DNA of 9,278 nt from Neisseriaceae bacterium (GCA_030151665.1 JASLDB010000085.1:1-9278); one strand, 5' to 3'. Positions 1 to 5,993 are shown, counted from the stretch's first letter. The notes: generated by a model from the sequence alone, not told the origin. Translations and numbers: made by a program.

Positions 1-2100
1 TGTGGACCTTGTTCTGAGGTTTTCTTTGATCATGGTGATCATATTTGGGGTGGCCCTCCAGGAAGCCCTGAAGAAGATGGTGACCGCTTTATCGAAATCT
101 GGAACTGCGTATTTATGCAGTTTAACCGTGATGAAGCAGGTGTGATGCACAAATTGCCGAAACCTTCCGTGGACACGGGTATGGGTTTGGAACGCATCAC
201 TGCGGTATTGCAACATGTGAACAGTAATTATGAAATTGACTTGTTCCAAAACTTATTAAAAGCCGCTGCTCGCGAAACTGGCGTGCCTTATAACCAAGAA
301 ACCCCAAGCTTGAAAGTGATTGCCGATCACATTCGTGCTTGTTCATTCTTGATTGCTGATGGCGTATTGCCAAGCAATGAAGGTCGTGGTTATGTATTGC
401 GCCGTATTATCCGTCGTGCTGTGCGTCATGGTTATAAACTGGGTCAAAACCAAGCGTTTTTCTACAAATTGGTTCCTGATTTGGTCAACGAAATGGGCCA
501 TGCTTACCCTGAATTGCTTGAACGCAAAACAGTGATTATGGAAGCACTGGAGCAAGAGGAAAGCCGTTTTGCCCAAACCCTTGAAACCGGTATGGGTTTA
601 CTAGAAGAGGCTTTGGTTGGCAATAACACCACATTAAGTGGTGAAGTGATTTTTAAATTGTATGACACCTATGGTTTCCCATACGATTTGACAGCCGACA
701 TTTGCCGTGAGCGCAATATTGCCATGGATGAAGAAGGTTTTGAACGTGAAATGGAAGCACAGCGTAACCGTGCTCGCGCTGCGCAAAAATTCAAAGCCAA
801 CACCCAGTTAGCTTATACAGGCATGGATACCACCTTTGTGGGCTATGTACAACGCTTTATGGAAGCAAAAGTTATCGCGTTATTTCATGAAGATGAGCCT
901 GTGAATGTGTTGGAAGAAGGTCAAACAGGTGCGATTGTCTTGGACGTTACCCCATTTTATGCCGAAAGTGGTGGTCAAGTGGGTGATGTGGGTACCATTC
1001 GCAATATGGGCAATACCTTTGAAGTGCATGACACACAAAAAATCAAAGCGACAGTAACAGGTCAATTTGGTGTGATGACACGTGGTAACTTAAAAGTGGG
1101 TGATTTTGTTAGCGCACAAGTGGAAGAAGCCATTCGTGCTGCCAATATGCGTAACCACAGCGCCACTCACTTAATGCATGCCGCATTGCGTCGCGTATTG
1201 GGTGAACACGTTGAACAAAAAGGTTCATTGGTGACTGCAGAACGCACCCGTTTTGACTTCTCTCATCCGAAAGCCATGACTGAAGATGAAATTGCCCAAG
1301 TTGAGCGCATGGTTAACCAAGGTGTTTTGGCGAATGTGGATGTTAAAGCAGAATTAATGTCTTACGATGAAGCAATGCAAGCTGGTGCCATGGCATTATT
1401 CGGTGAAAAATACGGTGATGAAGTTCGTGTTTTAAGTATGGGTAAATTCTCGGTTGAGCTTTGTGGTGGTACACACGTGACCCGTACTGGTGATATTGGC
1501 TTATTCAAGATTGTTTCTGAAGCGGGTATTGCTGCGGGTGTTCGCCGCATTGAAGCGGTGACAGGTTTGGGTGCCTTACTGTGGGCACAAGAGCAAGAAG
1601 CCTTGATTAAAGCAACAGTAGCAGAAGTTAAAGCACAAACCCCACAAGATGTGATTGCGAAAATTCAAGCAGCACAAGCCAATACCAAGCAATTGGAAAA
1701 AGCCTTGAGCGCTGCCAAAGCTGAATTGGCACAACACGCTGGTAAAGCATTATTGGCCAATGCCAAAACCATTGGTGCTGCCAAATTGGTTGTTGCACAA
1801 ATGGATGGTGTGGATGCCACAGCATTGCGTGATGTGGTAACCGATTTGACGGGTCAGGCTGATCATTTGGTGGTTTTGTTGGCAACAGTCAATGATGGCA
1901 AAATCGCTTTGTGCGCTGGTGTATCCAAAGCTTTGTCTAAACAAGTCAAAGCAGGTGATTTGGTGAAAAACATTGCCGAGCAAGTGGGCGGTAAAGGTGG
2001 TGGCCGTCCTGATTTGGCACAAGCAGGTGGTACGGATGTTGCGGCATTGCCTGCGGCATTGGCTGGTGTTGAAGCTTGGACACAAGACCAATTGGCTTAA
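1..2100 (+). CDS. alaS: Alanyl-tRNA synthetase, 5'-truncated by window edge
   Basis: Charges tRNA-Ala with alanine in the cytoplasm and hydrolyses mischarged Ser/Gly-tRNA-Ala. The frame is open from base 1, so 699 residues are visible. By alignment from memory with the 876-aa E. coli enzyme, about 178 N-terminal residues lie outside the window. Visible in order: end of the class II catalytic core (WGGPPGSPEEDGDR, then SVDTGMGLERI); the tRNA recognition region, with the Asn of LPSNEGRGYVLRR (376-378) and the Asp of DTYGFP (664-666) matching E. coli Asn303 and Asp400, which read the G3:U70 pair; the editing domain with zinc ligands HSATH (His codons 1156 and 1168) and CGGTH (Cys codon 1462, His codon 1474); then a helical linker and the C-Ala domain with the glycine-rich stretch GGKGGGRPDLAQAGG. 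All key residues seen are intact. A strong terminator follows 16 bp after the stop. Confidence 0.98.
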   Translation, partial: CGPCSEVFFDHGDHIWGGPPGSPEEDGDRFIEIWNCVFMQFNRDEAGVMHKLPKPSVDTGMGLERITAVLQHVNSNYEIDLFQNLLKAAARETGVPYNQETPSLKVIADHIRACSFLIADGVLPSNEGRGYVLRRIIRRAVRHGYKLGQNQAFFYKLVPDLVNEMGHAYPELLERKTVIMEALEQEESRFAQTLETGMGLLEEALVGNNTTLSGEVIFKLYDTYGFPYDLTADICRERNIAMDEEGFEREMEAQRNRARAAQKFKANTQLAYTGMDTTFVGYVQRFMEAKVIALFHEDEPVNVLEEGQTGAIVLDVTPFYAESGGQVGDVGTIRNMGNTFEVHDTQKIKATVTGQFGVMTRGNLKVGDFVSAQVEEAIRAANMRNHSATHLMHAALRRVLGEHVEQKGSLVTAERTRFDFSHPKAMTEDEIAQVERMVNQGVLANVDVKAELMSYDEAMQAGAMALFGEKYGDEVRVLSMGKFSVELCGGTHVTRTGDIGLFKIVSEAGIAAGVRRIEAVTGLGALLWAQEQEALIKATVAEVKAQTPQDVIAKIQAAQANTKQLEKALSAAKAELAQHAGKALLANAKTIGAAKLVVAQMDGVDATALRDVVTDLTGQADHLVVLLATVNDGKIALCAGVSKALSKQVKAGDLVKNIAEQVGGKGGGRPDLAQAGGTDVAALPAALAGVEAWTQDQLA

Positions 2101-2116
2101 ATTAGGTTGGTCAGGT

Positions 2117-2147
2117 AAAAAATGCGCCATCATTGGCGCATTTTTTT
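2117..2147 (+). terminator. Rho-independent terminator of alaS
   Basis: The hairpin has a 7-bp GC-rich stem TGCGCCA (2123-2129) / TGGCGCA (2134-2140) with loop TCAT. It is extended by six A's upstream (2117-2122) paired with the T7 run 2141-2147. It sits 16 bp past the alaS stop and separates alaS from the unknown genes downstream. Confidence 0.93.
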
Positions 2148-2152
2148 ATGAG

Positions 2153-2175
2153 TTATTATGTTACTAGCATAATAA
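2153..2175. repeat. 8-bp inverted repeat after the alaS terminator
   Basis: TTATTATG (2153-2160) and CATAATAA (2168-2175) are perfect reverse complements around a 7-nt loop. The stem is AT-rich and has no T-run, so it is not a clear terminator. It may be incidental. Confidence 0.4.
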
Positions 2176-2179
2176 AACA

Positions 2180-2207
2180 TTGAGGATGGTTGATTGTATG
2201 TTTTAAT
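2180..2207 (+). promoter_or_regulatory. Candidate promoter for the 2251 gene, with flanking inverted repeat
   Basis: A possible -35 TTGAGG (2180-2185) lies 16 bp from an extended -10, TG (2199-2200), one base, then TTTAAT (2202-2207). Transcription would start near 2214, leaving a leader of roughly 37 nt. The arms TGAGGAT (2181-2187) and ATCCTCA (2206-2212) form a 7-bp inverted repeat that brackets this promoter and could be an operator. The assignment rests on motif match alone. Confidence 0.33.
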
Positions 2208-2240
2208 CCTCATGGCTTGTTGCCAGAATAGCTTTAAAAA

Positions 2241-2245
2241 AAGGA
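2241..2245 (+). promoter_or_regulatory. Ribosome binding site that sets the start at 2251
   Basis: AAGGA at 2241-2245, inside the purine-rich stretch leading to GATAGGG, ends 5 nt before ATG 2251. The in-frame upstream codon at 2194 has no comparable site and would add residues in front of a clean signal peptide. Confidence 0.7.
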
Positions 2246-2250
2246 TAGGG

Positions 2251-2778
2251 ATGAGTCAGTTTTTACGCACCATGTTATTCGCTTGGGTGGTATTATTGTC
2301 TTGCGTGCCAGTCTTGGCAGTGAGTAGCTATGGTTATGATGATGGCCAGGTGGCAGTGGTCAATGGCAAAGCTTGTTTTTATACCCAAAATCAAAATGAT
2401 TGGGAGGTGGGCGGCATTAATCATTTGGTTATCGACAGCATACCTAGAGATGATGCCAAAGCAAAATATTACACACTATTGGGCCCAGAAAACCCAAAGC
2501 GGGGTCGCAATCGTGCCAATTGTTTTGTGGTGAATAATTTGTCATGGGCATACAATCAACCTTATGATTTACAGCTATTAACCAAAGAAGGTACTGAGCC
2601 ACATTACCTTTCGTTTTGTTTGAAAAAGCAGTCAGATGAAGTCAAAGCGTATGGTGTGACTGATGGTGTTTGCGATGATAATTATTTTGACCAAATGTCA
2701 TTAGCATCACGTCTTTTCTTTACTTTCTTATTGCTTATTGGGGTTTTGTTATATTGGACTGTTAAATCACAATATTAG
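2251..2778 (+). CDS. Unknown exported, membrane-anchored four-cysteine protein (paralogue 1)
   Basis: I do not recognise a named family with confidence. The 175-aa product starts with a signal peptide (basic Arg6, hydrophobic 8-22, likely cut after VLA at 23). An exported domain of about 120 residues follows, then one C-terminal hydrophobic segment (about 151-171) and a short tail. Four cysteines lie in the exported part: ACFY (Cys42), NCFV (Cys91), FCLKK (Cys123) and GVC (Cys141). Even spacing suggests two disulfides. The protein encoded on the opposite strand just downstream has the same motifs in the same order, so the two are paralogues. A Cys at 18 (LLSC) is a poor lipobox. The start at 2251 was chosen for its ribosome binding site. 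The cysteine and CL[KR] pattern loosely recalls small periplasmic proteins annotated as putative type VI secretion immunity proteins. That is a weak analogy from memory. Confidence 0.82.
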   Translation: MSQFLRTMLFAWVVLLSCVPVLAVSSYGYDDGQVAVVNGKACFYTQNQNDWEVGGINHLVIDSIPRDDAKAKYYTLLGPENPKRGRNRANCFVVNNLSWAYNQPYDLQLLTKEGTEPHYLSFCLKKQSDEVKAYGVTDGVCDDNYFDQMSLASRLFFTFLLLIGVLLYWTVKSQY

Positions 2779-3346
2779 ATGATTTTGTTTTGGGTTTGCG
2801 TATGTTTTTTCTTTTTTTGGGGAGGCGGAAAAATAAGGCCAAAACCCAGAAAAAAATAGCCATGCCAATATAGGCATAGGCAGTTTGCCGTTGTGTTTTG
2901 TACTGCTTGGCTTGTTGAAAAATGGTGCTCGTACAATGTCCATTTTTGACAAATGTAGCAATGGTGTTTTGTTCTTGGTCTTTGCGTAAGCAAAAATGAG
3001 CAGTGGATTGTTCCAATTCCTGTTGCTCGAACACGACAAAATAAGGCGTGTCTAAGGCAAAGTCATATGGCAAAACAATACAGTTTTGGGGATTATTACC
3101 CGCTATTTGGGTATTGCTTAGCATTTCAAACTGCTTTTCTTGTTGATTGGGCAGGTGAATGGTCAAGCCATAAATGGGTTTATGGGGTTGATTGGCATAA
3201 AAACAGGCCTGCTGTTCTTTGATGATAACCTCGCCATTGGCCAAGTATGAGTTAGATAGCGCCTGAGCGTATTGCCAAGGCGTGGTTAATAAAGTGAAAA
3301 GCGTGGCTAAATGGCCAAGAAAATGTGTCTTCTGTAGGGGGCGCAT
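2762..3346 (-). CDS. Unknown exported, membrane-anchored four-cysteine protein (paralogue 2)
   Basis: This is a 194-aa product of unknown function with the same architecture as the converging gene at 2251. A signal peptide (hydrophobic 9-22, likely cut after AQA at 29) precedes an exported domain with ACFY (Cys48), NCIV (Cys89), FCLRK (Cys119) and GHC (Cys138). A transmembrane helix (about 156-173) is followed by a very basic tail (KKRKNIRKPK), which by the positive-inside rule puts the C-terminus in the cytoplasm. Cysteine spacings (41, 30, 19) resemble those of paralogue 1 (49, 32, 18), while overall identity looks low, so the duplication is old or fast-evolving. The start is ATG at 3344-3346. 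An in-frame TTG at 3361 would add five residues, but neither start has a strong ribosome binding site. Its 3' end overlaps the 3' end of the convergent gene by 17 bp with no terminator. A T6-C-T7 tract (2805-2818) lies in the tail codons. Confidence 0.82.
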   Translation of the reverse strand: MRPLQKTHFLGHLATLFTLLTTPWQYAQALSNSYLANGEVIIKEQQACFYANQPHKPIYGLTIHLPNQQEKQFEMLSNTQIAGNNPQNCIVLPYDFALDTPYFVVFEQQELEQSTAHFCLRKDQEQNTIATFVKNGHCTSTIFQQAKQYKTQRQTAYAYIGMAIFFWVLALFFRLPKKRKNIRKPKTKSSNIVI

Positions 3347-3406
3347 ATGATTAAAATCCAATTTGATATTACAATAGCATTAATTTATTAACGAGAAAAG
3401 CAAATC
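3347..3406. promoter_or_regulatory. Short divergent promoter region
   Basis: This 60-bp AT-rich gap between two divergent genes must hold both promoters unless one lies within a gene. On the + strand TACAAT (3370-3375) is a good -10 candidate, giving a leader of about 25 nt; its -35 is poor. TTGATA (3363-3368) with TATTAA (3386-3391) at 17 bp also fits, but would start too close to ATG 3407 to include the ribosome binding site. No convincing minus-strand promoter was found. Confidence 0.3.
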
Positions 3407-3799
3407 ATGATAAAAAAGCCAAAACAGTGGGTTAGTTATTTATTATATAGCTTGTTCCCTTGGTTAGTGGGTTCGTCCATGCCATCAGGTACGGCTAATA
3501 TTGAGTGGCTTATTGTGATACCTGGTTTTTTAACAGCGCTGTTTGCGCATGCCTTAACTCGCTCACGCATTCAGAATGTATTTTTAAGCATTGGTATTAT
3601 CGCCACGATGGGCTATTTCCATGCTTTTATCTTGGTGGGGCTGGTGTTGGGCTTTGATAATTCGGGTGCATGGGGTGGCTTTGGTCGAGCTGAGCAAGTG
3701 GGACTGGCCAATGGCATTGCGGCATTAACCATATCGCTTGTGCTTGTGTATGTGAATGCATATGTTGATCACAAAGCCAGTGCTCGTTTTCGGCATTGA
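3407..3799 (+). CDS. Small multi-pass inner-membrane protein, unknown
   Basis: I do not recognise this 130-aa protein. It is strongly hydrophobic, with about four predicted membrane segments: roughly 8-25 (WVSYLLYSLFPWLVG), 33-50 (EWLIVIPGFLTALFAHAL), 57-83 (long, ending FILVGLVLGF) and 100-120 (NGIAALTISLVLVYVNAYV). A glycine-rich loop (SGAWGGFGRAEQ) separates the last two. The N-terminus is basic (MIKKPKQ) and no cleavable signal is evident. ATG 3407 is preceded by the purine-rich GAGAAAAG (3393-3400) at 6 nt. The gene diverges from paralogue 2 across 60 bp and has no clear terminator after it. A link to the adjacent exported proteins is possible but unproven. It has no motif of a known transporter or enzyme that I can see. 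Confidence 0.75.
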   Translation: MIKKPKQWVSYLLYSLFPWLVGSSMPSGTANIEWLIVIPGFLTALFAHALTRSRIQNVFLSIGIIATMGYFHAFILVGLVLGFDNSGAWGGFGRAEQVGLANGIAALTISLVLVYVNAYVDHKASARFRH

Positions 3800-3875
3800 A
3801 ATAGGGTTGATTGATTTGTAAATGTAATCGGTGCATCAGTAAAGTTTTGCATGAAGATGCTGTTAAGTGACTGAA

Positions 3876-3903
3876 TTGACAATGGGGTAAAAATTCATCT
3901 AAT
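3876..3903 (+). promoter_or_regulatory. Predicted sigma-70 promoter of the deacetylase-like gene
   Basis: A perfect -35 TTGACA (3876-3881) is followed after 16 bp by TCTAAT (3898-3903), five of six matches to the -10 consensus. The predicted transcription start near 3910 gives a leader of about 77 nt before the TTG start, which includes the inverted repeat at 3923-3967. Confidence 0.55.
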
Positions 3904-3922
3904 CAATAATTAACCATGGTCA

Positions 3923-3967
3923 TTTGAATGTTTAAATGGGAGTCATTACTATTGTGAAACATTCAAA
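3923..3967 (+). repeat. 11-bp perfect inverted repeat in the deacetylase leader
   Basis: TTTGAATGTTT (3923-3933) and AAACATTCAAA (3957-3967) are exact reverse complements separated by 23 nt, within which AATG (3935-3938) and CATT (3944-3947) can pair again. The outer stem ends 5 nt before the ribosome binding site. It could be an RNA hairpin that affects translation or a split operator just downstream of the promoter. There is no T-run, so it is not a terminator. Confidence 0.6.
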
Positions 3968-3972
3968 ATCGC

Positions 3973-3979
3973 AAAGGAG
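3973..3979 (+). promoter_or_regulatory. Strong ribosome binding site that selects a TTG start
   Basis: AAAGGAG at 3973-3979 lies 7 nt before TTG 3987-3989. The only upstream in-frame ATG (3936) has no comparable site. Starting at the TTG gives an immediate, textbook signal peptide. Confidence 0.82.
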
Positions 3980-3986
3980 AATTCTA

Positions 3987-4889
3987 TTGAAAAAAATTGC
4001 TGCCCTGCTGCTCATGCTATCCTCATCTGTTTTGTTTGCCAAAGAAGTGGCATTGAGTTTTGATGATGGGCTTAACCCTGCAACGAATCCAGAAGCCAGT
4101 AGCATTAACCAGTCATTATTGGCGGTTTTGGCCAAGAAAAATGTAAAAGCCATTATTTATCCATCGTTGGCCAAAACAGGTCAGGCGGATGGCATTGCAT
4201 TGGTAGCTAACTGGGGTAAAAATGGACACCGAATTGGTAACCACAGTGAAGCGCACATTAGTTTGAATAAAGCCGATACTGACTTGGCTGTGTACATTGA
4301 AGGAATTGCCAATGCCCAAAAGACTTTTAGCCAATTAGATGGTTGGGTACCCCGTTATCGTTTTCCATATTTAAAAGAAGGTGACACGGTTGAAAAACGC
4401 GATGGTGTAAGAGATTGGTTGGCTGAACATCAATATTTGGCAGGGGATGTGAGTATTGATGCCAGTGATTGGTATTACAATCAATTATTCATTAAATACC
4501 AACAAGCCAATGATGCAGCTTCGCTCAAAAAACTCAAAAAGGCTTATATCGCCCACATTGTTGACCGTGCTCGTTATTATGATGATTTGGCACAGCAACA
4601 GCTTAATCGCTCCCCAAAACATGTGTATTTATTGCATGTGAATGCAATCAATGCTGCTTTTATTGGAGAGGCCATTGATGCCCTTCGTCAACAAGGTTGG
4701 ACATTGATTGACAGTGATACTGCTTACAAAGACCCCATGTATCAACAGGTGTTAAATGTTTTACCTGCTGGTGAAAGCATTGTTTGGGCAATTGCCAAAG
4801 CCAATGGGACAAAAGGTTTGCGTTACCCTGCAGAAGATTCACCTTATGAAAAAGACAACTTATCTCAATATGGCTTGATGGTGCCATAA
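3987..4889 (+). CDS. Exported polysaccharide deacetylase-like (NodB fold) protein
   Basis: A 300-aa member of the carbohydrate esterase 4/NodB superfamily, whose metal-dependent enzymes remove acetyl groups from glycans such as peptidoglycan or surface polysaccharide. The substrate here is unknown. The signal peptide MKKIAALLLMLSSSVLFA (1-18) indicates export. Motif 1 is SFDDG (Asp26, Asp27) and motif 2 is HSEAH (His86, His90), which together give the usual Asp-His-His metal triad. Motif 3 is RYRFPY (123-128), motif 4 is DASDW (Asp161, Trp162), and the late histidine motif is LLHVNAI (His217). All core motifs are present, so it is probably active. Between motifs 4 and 5 sits a charged helical stretch (about 163-208). 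The start is TTG, chosen for AAAGGAG 7 nt upstream and the signal peptide; an upstream ATG at 3936 would bury the signal. It has its own predicted promoter and ends before a bidirectional terminator. Confidence 0.88.
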   Translation: MKKIAALLLMLSSSVLFAKEVALSFDDGLNPATNPEASSINQSLLAVLAKKNVKAIIYPSLAKTGQADGIALVANWGKNGHRIGNHSEAHISLNKADTDLAVYIEGIANAQKTFSQLDGWVPRYRFPYLKEGDTVEKRDGVRDWLAEHQYLAGDVSIDASDWYYNQLFIKYQQANDAASLKKLKKAYIAHIVDRARYYDDLAQQQLNRSPKHVYLLHVNAINAAFIGEAIDALRQQGWTLIDSDTAYKDPMYQQVLNVLPAGESIVWAIAKANGTKGLRYPAEDSPYEKDNLSQYGLMVP

Positions 4890-4923
4890 CAGATCGAATG
4901 GGATGGTTGATGTTGGCTTGATA

Positions 4924-4960
4924 TAAAAAAACGCCTGATGCTGAATCATCAGGCGTTTTG
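4924..4960. terminator. Bidirectional terminator between the deacetylase gene and plsY
   Basis: A 13-bp perfect stem AAAACGCCTGATG (4928-4940) / CATCAGGCGTTTT (4947-4959) encloses loop CTGAAT. The seven A's upstream (4925-4931) become a U-run on the minus strand, so it should end plsY transcripts best. TTTT on the plus strand serves the deacetylase gene. Confidence 0.92.
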
Positions 4961-4973
4961 ACTGTTTTAAGGT

Positions 4974-5582
4974 TTATTCTTTGTCGCCAATTTTGCCTTC
5001 TTTGCCTGACAATAAATTGACCATATTGCTTTTGTGGCGGAAGAGAACCAAGGCAGCAATCACACAAATGGCCATCATAATGTGTTGGTCATTCACAAAA
5101 GCCAATGCAACAAATGGGCTGGCCAAAGTGGCGACCAAAGCGGCTAACGATGAAATCTTTAAACCAAAAGCCATCACAAGCCAGATCGCAGCACAAATCA
5201 AAGCAACTGGCCAAGACAGTGCCAATAGCACACCAACAGCGGTTGCCACTCCTTTGCCACCTTTGAATTTAAAGAAAATCGGCCACATGTGTCCCAGCAA
5301 TACAGCAACTGCGACCAAAGCAACGCACATGGAAGACAAAGCATAAGTGCCTTGTAACTGGTAAGCAACAAAAACGGCTACCCAGCCTTTGAGTGCATCG
5401 CCCAAAAGTGTTAATGCCGCGGCGGCTTTTTTGCCACTGCGAAGAACGTTGGTGGCGCCAGGGTTGCCAGAGCCATAGGTTCGAGGGTCTGCCATGCCCA
5501 TGCCTTTGGAGACAATTACGGCAAAAGACAAAGAGCCAATCAAGTAAGACAAGACAATGGCAATAATTTCAGTGCTGTTCAT
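4974..5582 (-). CDS. plsY: Acyl-phosphate:glycerol-3-phosphate acyltransferase PlsY
   Basis: An inner-membrane enzyme that transfers an acyl group from acyl-phosphate (made by PlsX) to position 1 of glycerol-3-phosphate, the first step of phospholipid synthesis. The 202-aa length is normal for the family. The conserved motifs are present: GSGNPGATNVLR (37-48), GDALKG (61-66) and HMWPIFFKFKGGKGVAT (98-114), with the phosphate-binding glycines and lysine in place. About five hydrophobic segments are visible, starting with IIAIVLSYLIGSLSFAVIV (6-24). The ATG at 5580-5582 leads directly into the usual family N-terminus; its ribosome binding site is weak. It diverges from folB across 60 bp, an arrangement I recall as common in beta- and gammaproteobacteria. 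It ends at the bidirectional terminator it shares with the deacetylase gene. Confidence 0.97.
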   Translation of the reverse strand: MNSTEIIAIVLSYLIGSLSFAVIVSKGMGMADPRTYGSGNPGATNVLRSGKKAAAALTLLGDALKGWVAVFVAYQLQGTYALSSMCVALVAVAVLLGHMWPIFFKFKGGKGVATAVGVLLALSWPVALICAAIWLVMAFGLKISSLAALVATLASPFVALAFVNDQHIMMAICVIAALVLFRHKSNMVNLLSGKEGKIGDKE

Positions 5583-5642
5583 AATCGGTTCGCTGCAATA
5601 GAATGATGCTAGATTCTACGTTAAACGGGAAAATAATACAAA
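5583..5642. promoter_or_regulatory. Divergent plsY/folB promoter region with facing -10 boxes
   Basis: For plsY (minus strand), -35 TTGTAT (5641 down to 5636) is 17 bp from -10 TAGAAT (5618 down to 5613). For folB (plus strand), -10 TAGAAT (5599-5604) has a weak TGTTCA 17 bp upstream (5576-5581), overlapping the plsY start codon. The two identical hexamers form an inverted repeat with 8 bp between them, so the two promoters would overlap and may compete. Confidence 0.4.
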
Positions 5643-5993
5643 ATGGATACCATATTTCTACGTGGTTTTGAGGTGAAAACCTTGATTGGGATGTACGAAT
5701 GGGAGCGCCAACAACACCAAACCTTAATTTTAGACTTGGATGTGGCTTTGCCGCATGGACAAGCTGCTGATAGTGATGATATTGACGACACCATTAATTA
5801 TGCTGAATTGGCAGATAAGATTCGCCAAAGCTTGGCTGACTGTGATTTTTTATTGCTTGAAGCGTTGGCAGAGCACATTACGGATATTTGTTTGAATGAC
5901 TTTAATAGCCCTTGGGTGAAATTGTCTGTGACCAAGCCGGGGATTTTGTCGGGTGTGGCGGCAGTGGGTATTTGCATTGAGCGCAGTAAATAA
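5643..5993 (+). CDS. folB: Dihydroneopterin aldolase FolB
   Basis: Cytoplasmic enzyme of folate synthesis that cleaves 7,8-dihydroneopterin to 6-hydroxymethyl-7,8-dihydropterin and glycolaldehyde; family members form octamers. The 116-aa length is normal. Family landmarks are intact: IGMYEWER (15-22) with the acidic residue near position 21, DDTINYAEL with the active-site Tyr53, LLEALAE with the pterin-anchoring Glu73, and VTKPG with the catalytic Lys98. The start ATG 5643 gives the family-standard N-terminus (MDTIFLRGFEVKTLIG). Only a weak GGGA (5627-5630) lies upstream as a ribosome binding site. It is a single-gene unit, divergent from plsY and closed by the terminator before lgt. Confidence 0.96.
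   Translation: MDTIFLRGFEVKTLIGMYEWERQQHQTLILDLDVALPHGQAADSDDIDDTINYAELADKIRQSLADCDFLLLEALAEHITDICLNDFNSPWVKLSVTKPGILSGVAAVGICIERSK

Noticed and set aside
1750..2133. 127-aa minus-strand open frame opposite the alaS 3' end
   Set aside because: It is fully antisense to the conserved C-Ala domain of alaS, has low-complexity His/Gln/Cys composition and no ribosome binding site. It is a shadow frame.
2293..2310. Lipoprotein lipobox (LLSC, Cys18) in paralogue 1
   Set aside because: Leu at -2 is a poor fit, a normal signal peptidase I site (VLA) follows, the protein already has a C-terminal membrane anchor, and the paralogue has no Cys at this place.
3347..3361. TTG start at 3361 for paralogue 2
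   Set aside because: It adds only five residues before an ATG that directly begins a signal peptide and has no ribosome binding site. It cannot be fully excluded.
3850..3861. GCAT-GAAG-ATGC hairpin as a terminator for the 130-aa membrane protein gene
   Set aside because: The stem is only 4 bp and has no T-run.
3936..3986. Upstream ATG start for the deacetylase-like protein
   Set aside because: It has no ribosome binding site, would put a charged stretch ahead of a clean signal peptide, and overlaps the leader inverted repeat. TTG 3987 with AAAGGAG is better.
4660..5067. 135-aa minus-strand open frame spanning the deacetylase/plsY junction
   Set aside because: It crosses a strong terminator and overlaps two well-supported genes in other frames.
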